Shown here piece after piece: positions 1-4,365 of a stretch of DNA of 5,143 nucleotides. The stretch covers positions 1-5,143 of the forward strand of contig JBEKCL010000232.1 in assembly GCA_050014895.1 (NCBI GenBank), given 5' to 3'. Made by a program: the position numbers and the translations under genes. Numbering within the stretch: the first letter of the stretch is position 1; every line of letters begins with the position of its first letter. Source of the DNA: JAFGLP01 sp050014895. Lineage in GTDB: Bacteria > Chloroflexota > Dehalococcoidia > GIF9 > UBA5629. The notes beneath the pieces are model-generated. The model did no database searches and had not been told where the DNA came from. It worked only from the letters and a program-made list of their open reading frames with translations.

Positions 1-270
1 CCCGGGGGAGGTTCACTAGTCAGCCTATCAAAGTCTTCCCTTCTTACAGTTGGCAATGAAGGCCTTAAACTTTTTTGTTGTTCAAATAAAAAATTTATTA
101 GCAGCATAGCTGCGTAACAATCTTAAGGCGCTCATGAAATAAAGGAAAGAATCGCTGAGACGGGGGTCTGTTGGCGCAAACAATACTGATGGGGTGAAAT
201 ATCAAGTCCGGATGTTTGACGAAGAGTGCGAACGCGCCAGCCGAAGTGGATGGTCACGCTCGCCAAAGCC
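1..270. other. gene-free stretch upstream of the integrase remnant
   Basis: No gene can be supported here. A short perfect hairpin lies at 101-113 (GCAGC-ATA-GCTGC). A + strand frame is open from about 170 to a TAA at 275-277 and reads protein-like (for example YQVRMFDEECERASRSG), but it has no start with a ribosome binding site and I do not recognise it. It may be a frameshifted upstream piece of the integrase remnant that follows. Confidence 0.4.
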
Positions 271-322
271 GAGGTAATACTGCCAAAAAGGTTTTACCAC
301 CGCTTCAGCGGTTTAGTCCAAC

Positions 323-352
323 GGCGGTTATGAAACGCGTTTCATAACCGCC
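323..352. repeat. 30-bp perfect palindrome inside the integrase remnant
   Basis: The arm 323-337 (GGCGGTTATGAAACG) is followed without spacer by its exact reverse complement (338-352). It covers the codons that should encode the H-x-L-R-H active-site box and lies across the in-frame TGA at 331-333. A smaller hairpin, ACCGC-TTCA-GCGGT, lies just upstream at about 298-311. A spacerless palindrome of this length is unexpected in coding DNA. Confidence 0.9.
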
Positions 353-508
353 ACAGCCACGCTACTATTCTCCATGAGAATGGAGCAGACGCGGGAGACA
401 TTGCCACACGTCTAAGAGAAACATTGCAGGTTGTAGTAAGTACCTACATACACGACAACAAGCGTAAGCGTCAGGTTGCGGATACTTTTGGGAAAGCCGT
501 TCACGGAC

Positions 509-538
509 AAAAAAAGATCCCCCGTTTGCACCGGGGGA
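509..538 (-). terminator. Rho-independent terminator, minus strand
   Basis: Read on the minus strand there is a strong stem CCCCCG / CGGGGG (532-537 with 519-524, plus the 538:518 pair) closing a 7-nt loop. It is followed after two bases by seven U residues (509-515). It lies about 240 bp downstream of the stop of the minus-strand secreted-protein gene (778-1713) and could end that transcript. It overlaps the 3' end of the dead integrase gene. Confidence 0.7.
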
Positions 539-544
539 ACAAGC

Positions 545-563
545 TATGATCAATTATGATCAA
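545..563. repeat. tandem 9-bp direct repeat after the integrase remnant
   Basis: TATGATCAA occurs at 545-553 and again at 555-563, a 10-bp period (one helical turn). It sits at the 3' end of the integrase remnant, just before the tRNA-derived sequence at 615. Helically phased short repeats are typical of recombinase or excisionase binding sites, but the assignment is inferred. Confidence 0.4.
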
Positions 564-614
564 ATTGAAACCTGCTTCCATCTATATCCAGTAGCGATCC
601 CTAGAACCCAATAG

Positions 615-632
615 TGGTGCCGGGAGTGGGAC
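615..632 (-). other. tRNA-Leu 3'-end copy, attachment-site-like core
   Basis: The 18 bp TGGTGCCGGGAGTGGGAC is identical to 1939-1956, which on the minus strand is the CCA tail, discriminator, acceptor 3' strand and part of the T stem of tRNA-Leu. Here the match stops after 18 bp and no T loop follows, so this is not a tRNA gene. Its position 65 bp after an integrase tail supports an old att core (attL, attR or attP-derived). Confidence 0.68.
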
Positions 633-750
633 ACATATACTTTGCACTTATTCTTTTGCTAACAGATCCTATTTCAAACTAATATTACATAACTAGTTTA
701 TCCGTGAATAAAACGGGCGCCACCCTTATACGAGAGTTGCCCACATTCAA
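633..750. other. AT-rich spacer without recognisable gene
   Basis: This stretch lies between the tRNA-derived repeat and the hairpin downstream of the secreted-protein gene. I see no ribosome binding site with an open frame and no further repeat of note. Confidence 0.4.
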
Positions 751-782
751 GAGGCCCATATACTTATGAGCCTCGTTTTATT
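751..782. terminator. terminator-like hairpin at the 3' end of the secreted-protein gene
   Basis: The stem GAGGC-c-CATA / TATG-a-GCCTC (751-774) has a 4-nt loop and one internal mismatch. It abuts the stop codon of the minus-strand gene at 778-780. On the + strand it is followed by GTTTTATT, on the minus strand by TTGAATG. The better U-tract is therefore on the + side, and the hairpin may work weakly in both directions or protect the 3' end of the minus-strand mRNA. Confidence 0.45.
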
Positions 783-1713
783 GCGACTGCTGGACTATTC
801 TGCCGCCCCAGAATGTGCCTGTTACATCTTGACCATCCATTGTTCCACAAAAATCTCCGCTGATTGTATTACCAGTAATCGTACCGTCAAAACTAAAATT
901 GGCGCTACCATCACTTACAACATTCCATGACAAAGTGTTTGACCCGGTACGGTTGCCTGCCACCGTGCCGGATGTAAAATCGCTGGTGTAGTTTCCCGAG
1001 ACGTTACCTTGACTGTCTTCTGTTAGAACTGCACTCCAGTTGCCCCCCTTCCCGGCTAGGAAAGGTGGGGTATCTGCTTTAAGGCTTCCTCCCCACTGGC
1101 CAGCGATCGTCGAGTTAACAATTGGCGACCCATTATTATTTTCCGAGATCTGAGGCTCTACAGGTTGCCCATTATTAGTTGATGTTGCTTCTGTTCCCGC
1201 GCTGGGTGAGACAATGGAGGAGTTAACTGCCAAGGTGTCTGTCTGCCCGTCCCACGATATGTCGCCGCCCAGAGCCTCTACCACCCAGCGGGCCGGGAGA
1301 TAGGTGCGGCTGTTACTCACTTGTGGCGCCACATCCATCGTAACCGTATTGTTGCTTCCGTTGCTGAGATTGTCGACTTCCATCTGGTTGCTGCCCACTT
1401 TCAGGATGATATGCATCAACTGATTGCTGCTGTTGATCCCGGCAATCGTTATGCTGGAGTCGCTCGGATTCCAGACGATATCCTGGTCAGCAAGGCCCAT
1501 CCCGCGTGTCAGATAACGGAGGGGAACAAAAACCCGCCCCTGATCGATATACGCGGCCGCATCCATCGAGTATGAAACGCCGTCGTTGCTGTAGGACTGC
1601 TGTCCAACTTGAAACGTGCTGCTTTTAATGGCAGCTGCAGCAGCCTTGCCGGTAGGACTCACCGTAAACAAACAAAAGAGCATCAGTATCAAGCTTATTG
1701 CAAGCCTCTTCAT
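778..1713 (-). CDS. secreted protein with copper amine oxidase N-terminal-type (stalk) domain
   Basis: The likely product is an exported, wall- or surface-associated protein of 311 aa; no enzymatic function can be assigned. I chose the ATG at 1711-1713 because GGAAGG lies about 10 nt upstream; in-frame ATGs at 1725 and 1734 have worse spacing. The N-terminus is a signal peptide: MKR, a hydrophobic core (residues 4-18), then SPTGKAAAAA with a likely Ala-type cleavage site near 24-28. Residues about 34-164 form two beta-rich units of the copper amine oxidase N-terminal family, with the hallmarks RVFVPLRYL (60-68) and TYLPARWVVEALGG (137-150). The domain is widespread in Firmicutes surface proteins and does not imply amine oxidase activity. 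A Ser/Thr/Asn/Gly-rich linker follows (about 165-205), then a C-terminal region (about 206-311) rich in G-x-(I/V)-x-G patterns that looks like a beta barrel or sandwich I do not recognise. The gene lies between the two 18-bp tRNA-derived repeats. Confidence 0.85.
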   Translation of the reverse strand: MKRLAISLILMLFCLFTVSPTGKAAAAAIKSSTFQVGQQSYSNDGVSYSMDAAAYIDQGRVFVPLRYLTRGMGLADQDIVWNPSDSSITIAGINSSNQLMHIILKVGSNQMEVDNLSNGSNNTVTMDVAPQVSNSRTYLPARWVVEALGGDISWDGQTDTLAVNSSIVSPSAGTEATSTNNGQPVEPQISENNNGSPIVNSTIAGQWGGSLKADTPPFLAGKGGNWSAVLTEDSQGNVSGNYTSDFTSGTVAGNRTGSNTLSWNVVSDGSANFSFDGTITGNTISGDFCGTMDGQDVTGTFWGGRIVQQSQ

Positions 1714-1844
1714 ATTATCCATCCCTTCCCACATAAGCTATTATTTAATATTCTTTTGTATATATAAATATCGTCAATTTCATAGATTCCTGTAGCTATA
1801 TTCATCCGTCTGTTCTGGAAAAAAGCGTCATGTGTCATCTCCAT
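1710..1844 (-). CDS. possible 44-aa leader ORF overlapping the secreted-protein gene
   Basis: An ATG at 1842-1844 with AAGG 5 nt upstream opens a 44-codon frame (begins MEMTHDAFFQNRRMNIATG) that ends in TGA at 1710-1712. This overlaps the ATG of the downstream gene as ATGA, the classic arrangement for translational coupling. The same frame stays open further upstream, through about 1904, with protein-like sequence (IITDTKPQLIKAI). It may therefore be the tail of a longer, eroded gene rather than a small ORF. I do not recognise the protein. The overlap could be chance. Confidence 0.3.
   Translation of the reverse strand: MEMTHDAFFQNRRMNIATGIYEIDDIYIYKRILNNSLCGKGWII
1772..1777 (-). promoter_or_regulatory. 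weak promoter -35 candidate for the secreted-protein gene
   Basis: On the minus strand TTGACG (1772-1777) is followed by a very AT-rich tract, but no TATAAT-like element sits at the ideal 16-18 bp; the best (TATTAA, 1745-1750) is at 21 bp. It falls inside the possible small ORF. Only one of the two readings need be right. Confidence 0.2.
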
Positions 1845-1902
1845 AATGGCCTTAATAAGTTGTGGCTTGGTGTCGGTGATAATAATTTTGAGATTCCTTG
1901 CA

Positions 1903-1930
1903 TCAAAAAAGCCTTGCGCTGCAAGGCTTT
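1903..1930 (-). terminator. Rho-independent terminator of tRNA-Leu
   Basis: On the minus strand a perfect 10-bp stem (1921-1930 with 1908-1917; AAAGCCTTGC / GCAAGGCTTT) closes a 3-nt loop and runs into six U residues (1905-1910). It begins 8 bp after the encoded CCA of the tRNA, so it is the natural terminator of that tRNA gene. Its presence shows that the left flank here is the original chromosomal side of the tRNA. Confidence 0.85.
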
Positions 1931-1938
1931 GAAGGCTC

Positions 1939-2000
1939 TGGTGCCGGGAGTGGGACTTGAACCCACACGAGCCGCGAAGCCCCCGGGATTTTAAGTCCGG
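1939..2000 (-). tRNA. tRNA-Leu (UAA anticodon), 3' part only
   Basis: Read on the minus strand from the right: anticodon loop CTTAAAA (1989-1995, anticodon TAA at 1991-1993), 3' anticodon stem, a long class II variable arm (about 1967-1983), a perfect T arm (1950-1966, with TTCAAGT in the loop), the acceptor 3' strand TCCCGGC (1943-1949), discriminator A and encoded CCA (1939-1941). The long variable arm and anticodon identify leucine. The 5' half is missing: there is no D arm or acceptor 5' strand to the right of 2000. The anticodon stem itself has a C:C mismatch (1999 with 1985), which puts the break at the anticodon stem. This gene fragment cannot make a tRNA. Tyrosine recombinases commonly cross over at tRNA anticodon loops, so it is best read as the displaced 3' fragment at an integration junction, with a restored tRNA expected further right. 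Confidence 0.85.
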
Positions 2001-2012
2001 CCTTGAGCGTTA

Positions 2013-2100
2013 CAACCTGTATCTGTCAGTGTCTTCCAGTGTCAAATTATTCAGTAATACCAATACATTGAGGCGGGGGCACATATCAATCTGTATCTGT
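2013..2100 (+). repeat. 14-bp direct repeat pair (CAAYCTGTATCTGT)
   Basis: Copies lie at 2013-2026 and 2087-2100 and differ at one base, 74 bp apart. The first starts 13 bp from the tRNA break. They are candidate arm-type sites for a tyrosine recombinase. Confidence 0.6.
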
Positions 2101-2126
2101 TCATATCGAGTTATATTTTATTTTTC

Positions 2127-2155
2127 AGTAGCACGGTAGTAGCACGGAAATAGCA
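2127..2155 (+). repeat. tandem AGTAGCACGG repeats
   Basis: Two exact 10-bp copies (2127-2136, 2138-2147) occur with an 11-bp period, followed by a degenerate AAATAGCA (2148-2155). The helical phasing suggests side-by-side protein binding. They lie about 130 bp from the tRNA break. Confidence 0.6.
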
Positions 2156-2227
2156 TATTTGTAACGGGATTATTATGGTCTAGTTTTACATGTTTTACAC
2201 AGCATGGTTTGTCAGGGGTTTTATCAT

Positions 2228-2671
2228 CTATTCTTGTTGAATTGCATCCAATGGGTTCCATAGAAGTAAATCATGTTTTTTCAGATGGTCAAAGTCTTCA
2301 ATATTGCGCGTAACCAGAACCGCCGAATATACCAAAGCTGTTGCGGCAACAATGGCATCCGGTAATTTAAGCTTGCGCTGATACGTTTTTCTGCTCAATA
2401 AACGAAGCTCGGCAGCCTTCAAAGCAACTTCGGAATCGACGTATACAATTTCCCCAAGATCCAAGACGGCCCTAATTTTGCCACTCTCTTCTTCTGTGAG
2501 TTCGTGAAAGGAAAATAATTCTGCCTCCACTATCGTTGAGTAATAGACCTCGATGTCGTCATCTTCAAATTTTTCCATTGCTGCTACCGCCTGCTCAATC
2601 CCCTTAAGAGTATAGATGACGATATTGGTATCGACCACATACCTGTTAAATGGTGGTTCCTGGCCGGTCAT
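2228..2671 (-). CDS. vapC: PIN-domain toxin of a VapBC toxin-antitoxin pair
   Basis: The likely product is a 147-aa Mg2+-dependent ribonuclease toxin; VapC proteins typically cleave tRNA or rRNA, but the target here is unknown. The start is the ATG at 2669-2671 because GGGAGG lies 6 nt upstream; an in-frame ATG at 2677 is only a base or two from that site. Acidic PIN residues are in place: D14 (YVVDTNIVIY), E51 (STIVEAEL), D105 (LPDAIVAATAL) and D126 (TRNIEDF), with the conserved TRN. Length is normal for the family and the domain fills the protein. The first 26 bp overlap the end of the antitoxin gene, so the two are translated as a coupled pair, antitoxin first. No good terminator is seen after the stop. 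Family assignment is firm; activity is inferred. Confidence 0.92.
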   Translation of the reverse strand: MTGQEPPFNRYVVDTNIVIYTLKGIEQAVAAMEKFEDDDIEVYYSTIVEAELFSFHELTEEESGKIRAVLDLGEIVYVDSEVALKAAELRLLSRKTYQRKLKLPDAIVAATALVYSAVLVTRNIEDFDHLKKHDLLLWNPLDAIQQE

Positions 2672-2906
2672 CTTCATCCTCCCTGGCTCGCAGCATCTCA
2701 TCCGCTAAATCATTTCTGTCCTTCAAGAGCCCTGCCGCAGCTCTGACAACCCCTTTTGGCTTTATTCGCCTAGCGATCTTTATGGTTATTTTATTACTGG
2801 CAGGAGTAATATCTACCCAATCGCCCGGTTGCATCTTAGCCATCTTTAACACCTCTCCGATGGAAATACGACCGTCTAGCTCCACTCTTGTTCTGACCGG
2901 GATCAC
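2646..2906 (-). CDS. vapB: AbrB/SpoVT-type antitoxin of the VapBC pair
   Basis: This is an 86-aa antitoxin expected to bind and inhibit the PIN toxin and, with it, to repress its own promoter. The start is GTG (2904-2906) with GGGGGGA placed 6-7 nt upstream. Residues about 3-45 read as an AbrB/MazE swapped-hairpin DNA-binding domain (TRVELDGRISIGEVL, then MQPGDWVDI and KITIKIA). The C-terminal third is charged and acidic (LADEMLRAREDEDD) and matches the toxin-neutralising tail of VapB proteins. It is the first gene of the operon. The AbrB fold also occurs in MazE and in global regulators, but the overlapping PIN gene decides for VapB. Confidence 0.88.
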   Translation of the reverse strand: MIPVRTRVELDGRISIGEVLKMAKMQPGDWVDITPASNKITIKIARRIKPKGVVRAAAGLLKDRNDLADEMLRAREDEDDRPGTTI

Positions 2907-2931
2907 AGTAATCCCCCCAATAGTTTTTTCT

Positions 2932-2962
2932 ATAATAAAAATACCACATAAAGCGTTGTAAA
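2932..2962 (-). promoter_or_regulatory. candidate sigma-A promoter of vapBC
   Basis: On the minus strand TTTACA (2957-2962) and TATTAT (2932-2937) each match five of six consensus bases but are 19 bp apart; the alternative TTACAA gives 18 bp. The -10 ends 26 bp before the GTG start, with the ribosome binding site between. Confidence 0.45.
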
Positions 2963-2978
2963 ACTACCTCTTCTTTCC

Positions 2979-2992
2979 AATATGAACATATT
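2979..2992. promoter_or_regulatory. palindromic operator candidate upstream of vapBC
   Basis: AATATG-AA-CATATT is a perfect 14-bp inverted repeat ending 16 bp upstream of the putative -35 element. AbrB-type VapB-VapC complexes bind inverted repeats near their promoters, so this is a plausible operator. AT-rich palindromes of this size can also occur by chance. Confidence 0.35.
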
Positions 2993-2998
2993 AGCAAA

Positions 2999-3039
2999 TC
3001 AGGTACTTACCAAATACCCCGCCGGCGCTAAGCACCTGA
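2999..3039. repeat. 11-bp inverted repeat with 19-nt loop
   Basis: TCAGGTACTTA (2999-3009) and TAAGCACCTGA (3029-3039) pair over 11 bp with one mismatch, which would be a G-U-type pair in one RNA strand. On the minus strand the stem is followed only by a weak TTTG. It could be a poor terminator or an RNA structure at the end of the doubtful ORF. Confidence 0.4.
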
Positions 3040-3190
3040 GAGTGTGCTCCAGACAATAAACGAAGTGTTTAAGAAAGATGTTTTTATTTTTCGGTTCGCC
3101 CGAGCCGCCATTTCGAAAATGCTCGATCCCAGCTTTCCGATCAAAATGACAAATCATCCGGTATGAGAGCAGAGTAAATAAGTGAGCCAT
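2999..3190 (-). CDS. doubtful hypothetical ORF, 63 codons
   Basis: An ATG at 3188-3190 opens a 63-codon frame ending in TGA at 2999-3001. I do not recognise the product and see no ribosome binding site. A perfect TATAAT (3197-3202) sits 6 nt before the ATG, so if expressed the message could be leaderless. The same frame is open upstream to a TAA near 3303 and reads protein-like (VENIIAIYKDIGGIVRKAS). This could be the remains of a longer gene that lost its start. The 3' end coincides with an inverted repeat. It may equally be noncoding. Confidence 0.2.
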   Translation of the reverse strand: MAHLFTLLSYRMICHFDRKAGIEHFRNGGSGEPKNKNIFLKHFVYCLEHTLRCLAPAGYLVST

Positions 3191-3312
3191 AATCGTATTA
3201 TAATAGGAAGTTGAAGCTTTCCTGACTATACCTCCAATGTCTTTGTATATCGCAATAATATTTTCGACGCTCTGGGTAATAATTTTTTCGTGTTTATCTT
3301 ACACGATCCTTT

Positions 3313-4071
3313 CTATTTGTTGGAGTTATTTTTTAACTTATCCCTTGTTTTAATCAAATGATTAAATATACGCCATAGATCTTCGTAGTCTAGGTTACTA
3401 CCCTTGGTCATTATATGTTCAATTAAAAGATCCTTATTAATTATGCTTACGTTTTTAATCGGCTTATCAACATCAACAGTGGCATCTGTAAATACTATTA
3501 CTGCATGAATAAAGGGGGCTTTTGTTCCGGAATAATTTTTTAATTCATCTCTCAACCAAAATAATTGGCTATTTATTTGTCTTAAAACGTCTTTTTCAAA
3601 TCGTAAATGATTATGAAGCAGTATCTTTTCGTCCTTGGAAAGAGTAATTATTCCCTTGTGGCTTTTAGTTTCTACCACGAATAAGCCAGTGGGGCCTAAT
3701 ATTATATGATCAATATTCCCCATAGGGCATTTAAAATCATTAATAACTGTATAGCCTTCAGGAAGCCCTCCTAAGAATTCTGACACTTTTATCTCAGCTT
3801 GAGCGCCTTGAAAAGCCCTGTCGATTTCTCTGTTTATTTTTTTATTAAATATCGCTATATACGCTGCATAGAACATAAGCCCTAAGCCACAAACCCACAT
3901 TAATAGTGCAAGTATTAATAAGAATAGATTTGGATGGAGAAGGTATCTTGAAATAAATATCAAAATAGCACCAGCAATATAAAAAGCCAAAACAAGAATA
4001 ATATAACGTATCGCTTTCTTTTGACCGATTTTTCTTGCTCCAACCCCGGCTTCTCCATGTTGGGTAGACAT
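3313..4071 (-). CDS. membrane-anchored NERD (nuclease-related) domain protein
   Basis: The product is a 252-aa predicted inner-membrane protein with a cytoplasmic nuclease-like domain; its substrate is unknown. The ATG at 4069-4071 follows AAAGGAG by 8 nt. Two membrane segments (about 21-41 and 47-75) follow a short polar N-terminus with positive charges. The NERD domain (about 86-200) starts with GAQAEIKVSEFLG, where E93 is the expected helix acid. It continues with MGNIDHIILGPTGLFVVETKSHKG (cited here as MGNIDHIILGPTG plus LFVVETKSHKG), giving D121, E134 and K136, the D-(E)xK active-site pattern of the PD-(D/E)XK superfamily. All catalytic positions look intact. The C-terminal tail (about 200-252) is polar and basic. 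The gene is visibly more AT-rich than the transposase and secreted-protein genes, consistent with separate acquisition. NERD proteins occur in plasmids and mobile or defence-type islands, but no partner gene is adjacent. Confidence 0.85.
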   Translation of the reverse strand: MSTQHGEAGVGARKIGQKKAIRYIILVLAFYIAGAILIFISRYLLHPNLFLLILALLMWVCGLGLMFYAAYIAIFNKKINREIDRAFQGAQAEIKVSEFLGGLPEGYTVINDFKCPMGNIDHIILGPTGLFVVETKSHKGIITLSKDEKILLHNHLRFEKDVLRQINSQLFWLRDELKNYSGTKAPFIHAVIVFTDATVDVDKPIKNVSIINKDLLIEHIMTKGSNLDYEDLWRIFNHLIKTRDKLKNNSNK

Positions 4072-4100
4072 TCATAAAACTCCTTTATCATATTATGCTT

Positions 4101-4140
4101 AAGCCTTTTTGTTCTTTGATTTCCGAAACAAGGCTTTTTT
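4101..4140 (+). terminator. terminator-like hairpin, + strand, upstream of the NERD gene
   Basis: The stem AAGCCTT (4101-4107) / AAGGCTT (4130-4136), extended by GTT/AAC after a 3-nt bulge, runs into six U residues (4135-4140) on the + strand. No + strand gene feeds it. On the minus strand it lies in the leader of the NERD gene without a U-tract. It shares the 14-mer CAAGGCTTTTTTGA (4129-4142) with the tRNA-Leu terminator (1903-1916, minus). Confidence 0.4.
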
Positions 4141-4270
4141 GAAATATCCGTAATGCCTGCTCACCCTATTCTGTAGATGATAATATGGATAATGGGAGAT
4201 CATCGGTGTTCGGTTAAGACCTAATAATGCCATATACACCCAAATATAACGCACTATCCCTGGAAAATAA

Positions 4271-4287
4271 CTCGACAAAATGTCGAA
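4271..4287. promoter_or_regulatory. inverted pair of Spo0A-box-like sequences
   Basis: TGTCGAA (4281-4287) is an exact match to the Spo0A 0A-box consensus. On the opposite strand TTGTCGA (4272-4278) matches closely, so together they form a TCGACA-AAA-TGTCGA hairpin. They lie 16 bp upstream of a sigma-H-like promoter, where Spo0A acts at several sporulation promoters in Bacillus. Binding is inferred. Confidence 0.5.
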
Positions 4288-4302
4288 ATTGCTCTTTGAA
4301 AA

Positions 4303-4332
4303 GCAGGATAATTGCCTCCATATGTGGAATTC
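4303..4332 (+). promoter_or_regulatory. sigma-H-type promoter in front of the IS4 transposase
   Basis: GCAGGATAA (4303-4311), a 12-bp spacer and GTGGAATTC (4324-4332) fit the Bacillus sigma-H consensus RnAGGAWWW-N11/12-RnnGAAT at every defined position. The expected start point is about 4338, just before the transposase ribosome binding site (4352-4358). There is no comparable sigma-A promoter here. Confidence 0.6.
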
Positions 4333-4365
4333 TCCTCCAGATAATATATTGAGAGGGGAATTGAA

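Larger units (their letters stand above)
271..549 (+). pseudogene. C-terminal remnant of a tyrosine recombinase (phage-type integrase)
   Basis: In one frame (codons starting at 271, stop TGA at 547-549) the translation matches the C-terminal catalytic half of phage integrases. It has a LPKRFYHRFSGLV segment, then FHNRHSHATILHENGADAGDIATRL, broken here as FHNRHSHAT and ILHENGADAGDIATRL, and finally VVSTYIHDNKRKRQVADTF with the likely nucleophile Tyr in STYIH. In family members the second box reads F-H-D-L-R-H-(S/T)-H-A-T, so one residue is missing here. The usual R-L-G-H motif is also altered to R-L-R-E and is one residue short. An in-frame TGA at 331-333 interrupts the frame, and the N-terminal domain and first catalytic Arg box are not visible. 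The gene is therefore dead, or only its tail survives. It ends 65 bp before a tRNA-Leu 3'-end copy (615-632), the normal position of an integrase relative to its attachment site. Family assignment is firm; the exact left boundary is not. Confidence 0.82.
2001..2160. other. repeat-rich att-flank region, probable recombinase arm sites
   Basis: Immediately beyond the tRNA break there is no gene but a dense set of short direct repeats. CAACCTGTATCTGT (2013-2026) recurs as CAATCTGTATCTGT (2087-2100). CAGTGTC occurs at 2027-2033 and 2037-2043 (10-bp period), and AGTAGCACGG at 2127-2136 and 2138-2147 (11-bp period), with a partial third copy after it. Clusters like this beside a tRNA core are typical of integrase arm-type and excisionase sites. 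No integrase gene is visible in the sequence to the right. Confidence 0.5.

Noticed and set aside
365..553. 62-codon minus-strand frame opposite the integrase remnant
   Set aside because: It is antisense to clear integrase sequence, contains the terminator hairpin, and has no ribosome binding site.
1321..1575. 84-codon + strand frame inside the secreted-protein gene
   Set aside because: It is a shadow of the well-supported minus-strand gene with its copper amine oxidase-type domain.
1957..2139. 60-codon + strand frame
   Set aside because: It runs through the tRNA-Leu fragment and the repeat region, so it is not coding.
2650..2961. 103-codon + strand frame opposite vapB
   Set aside because: It is antisense to a recognisable antitoxin gene and its promoter.
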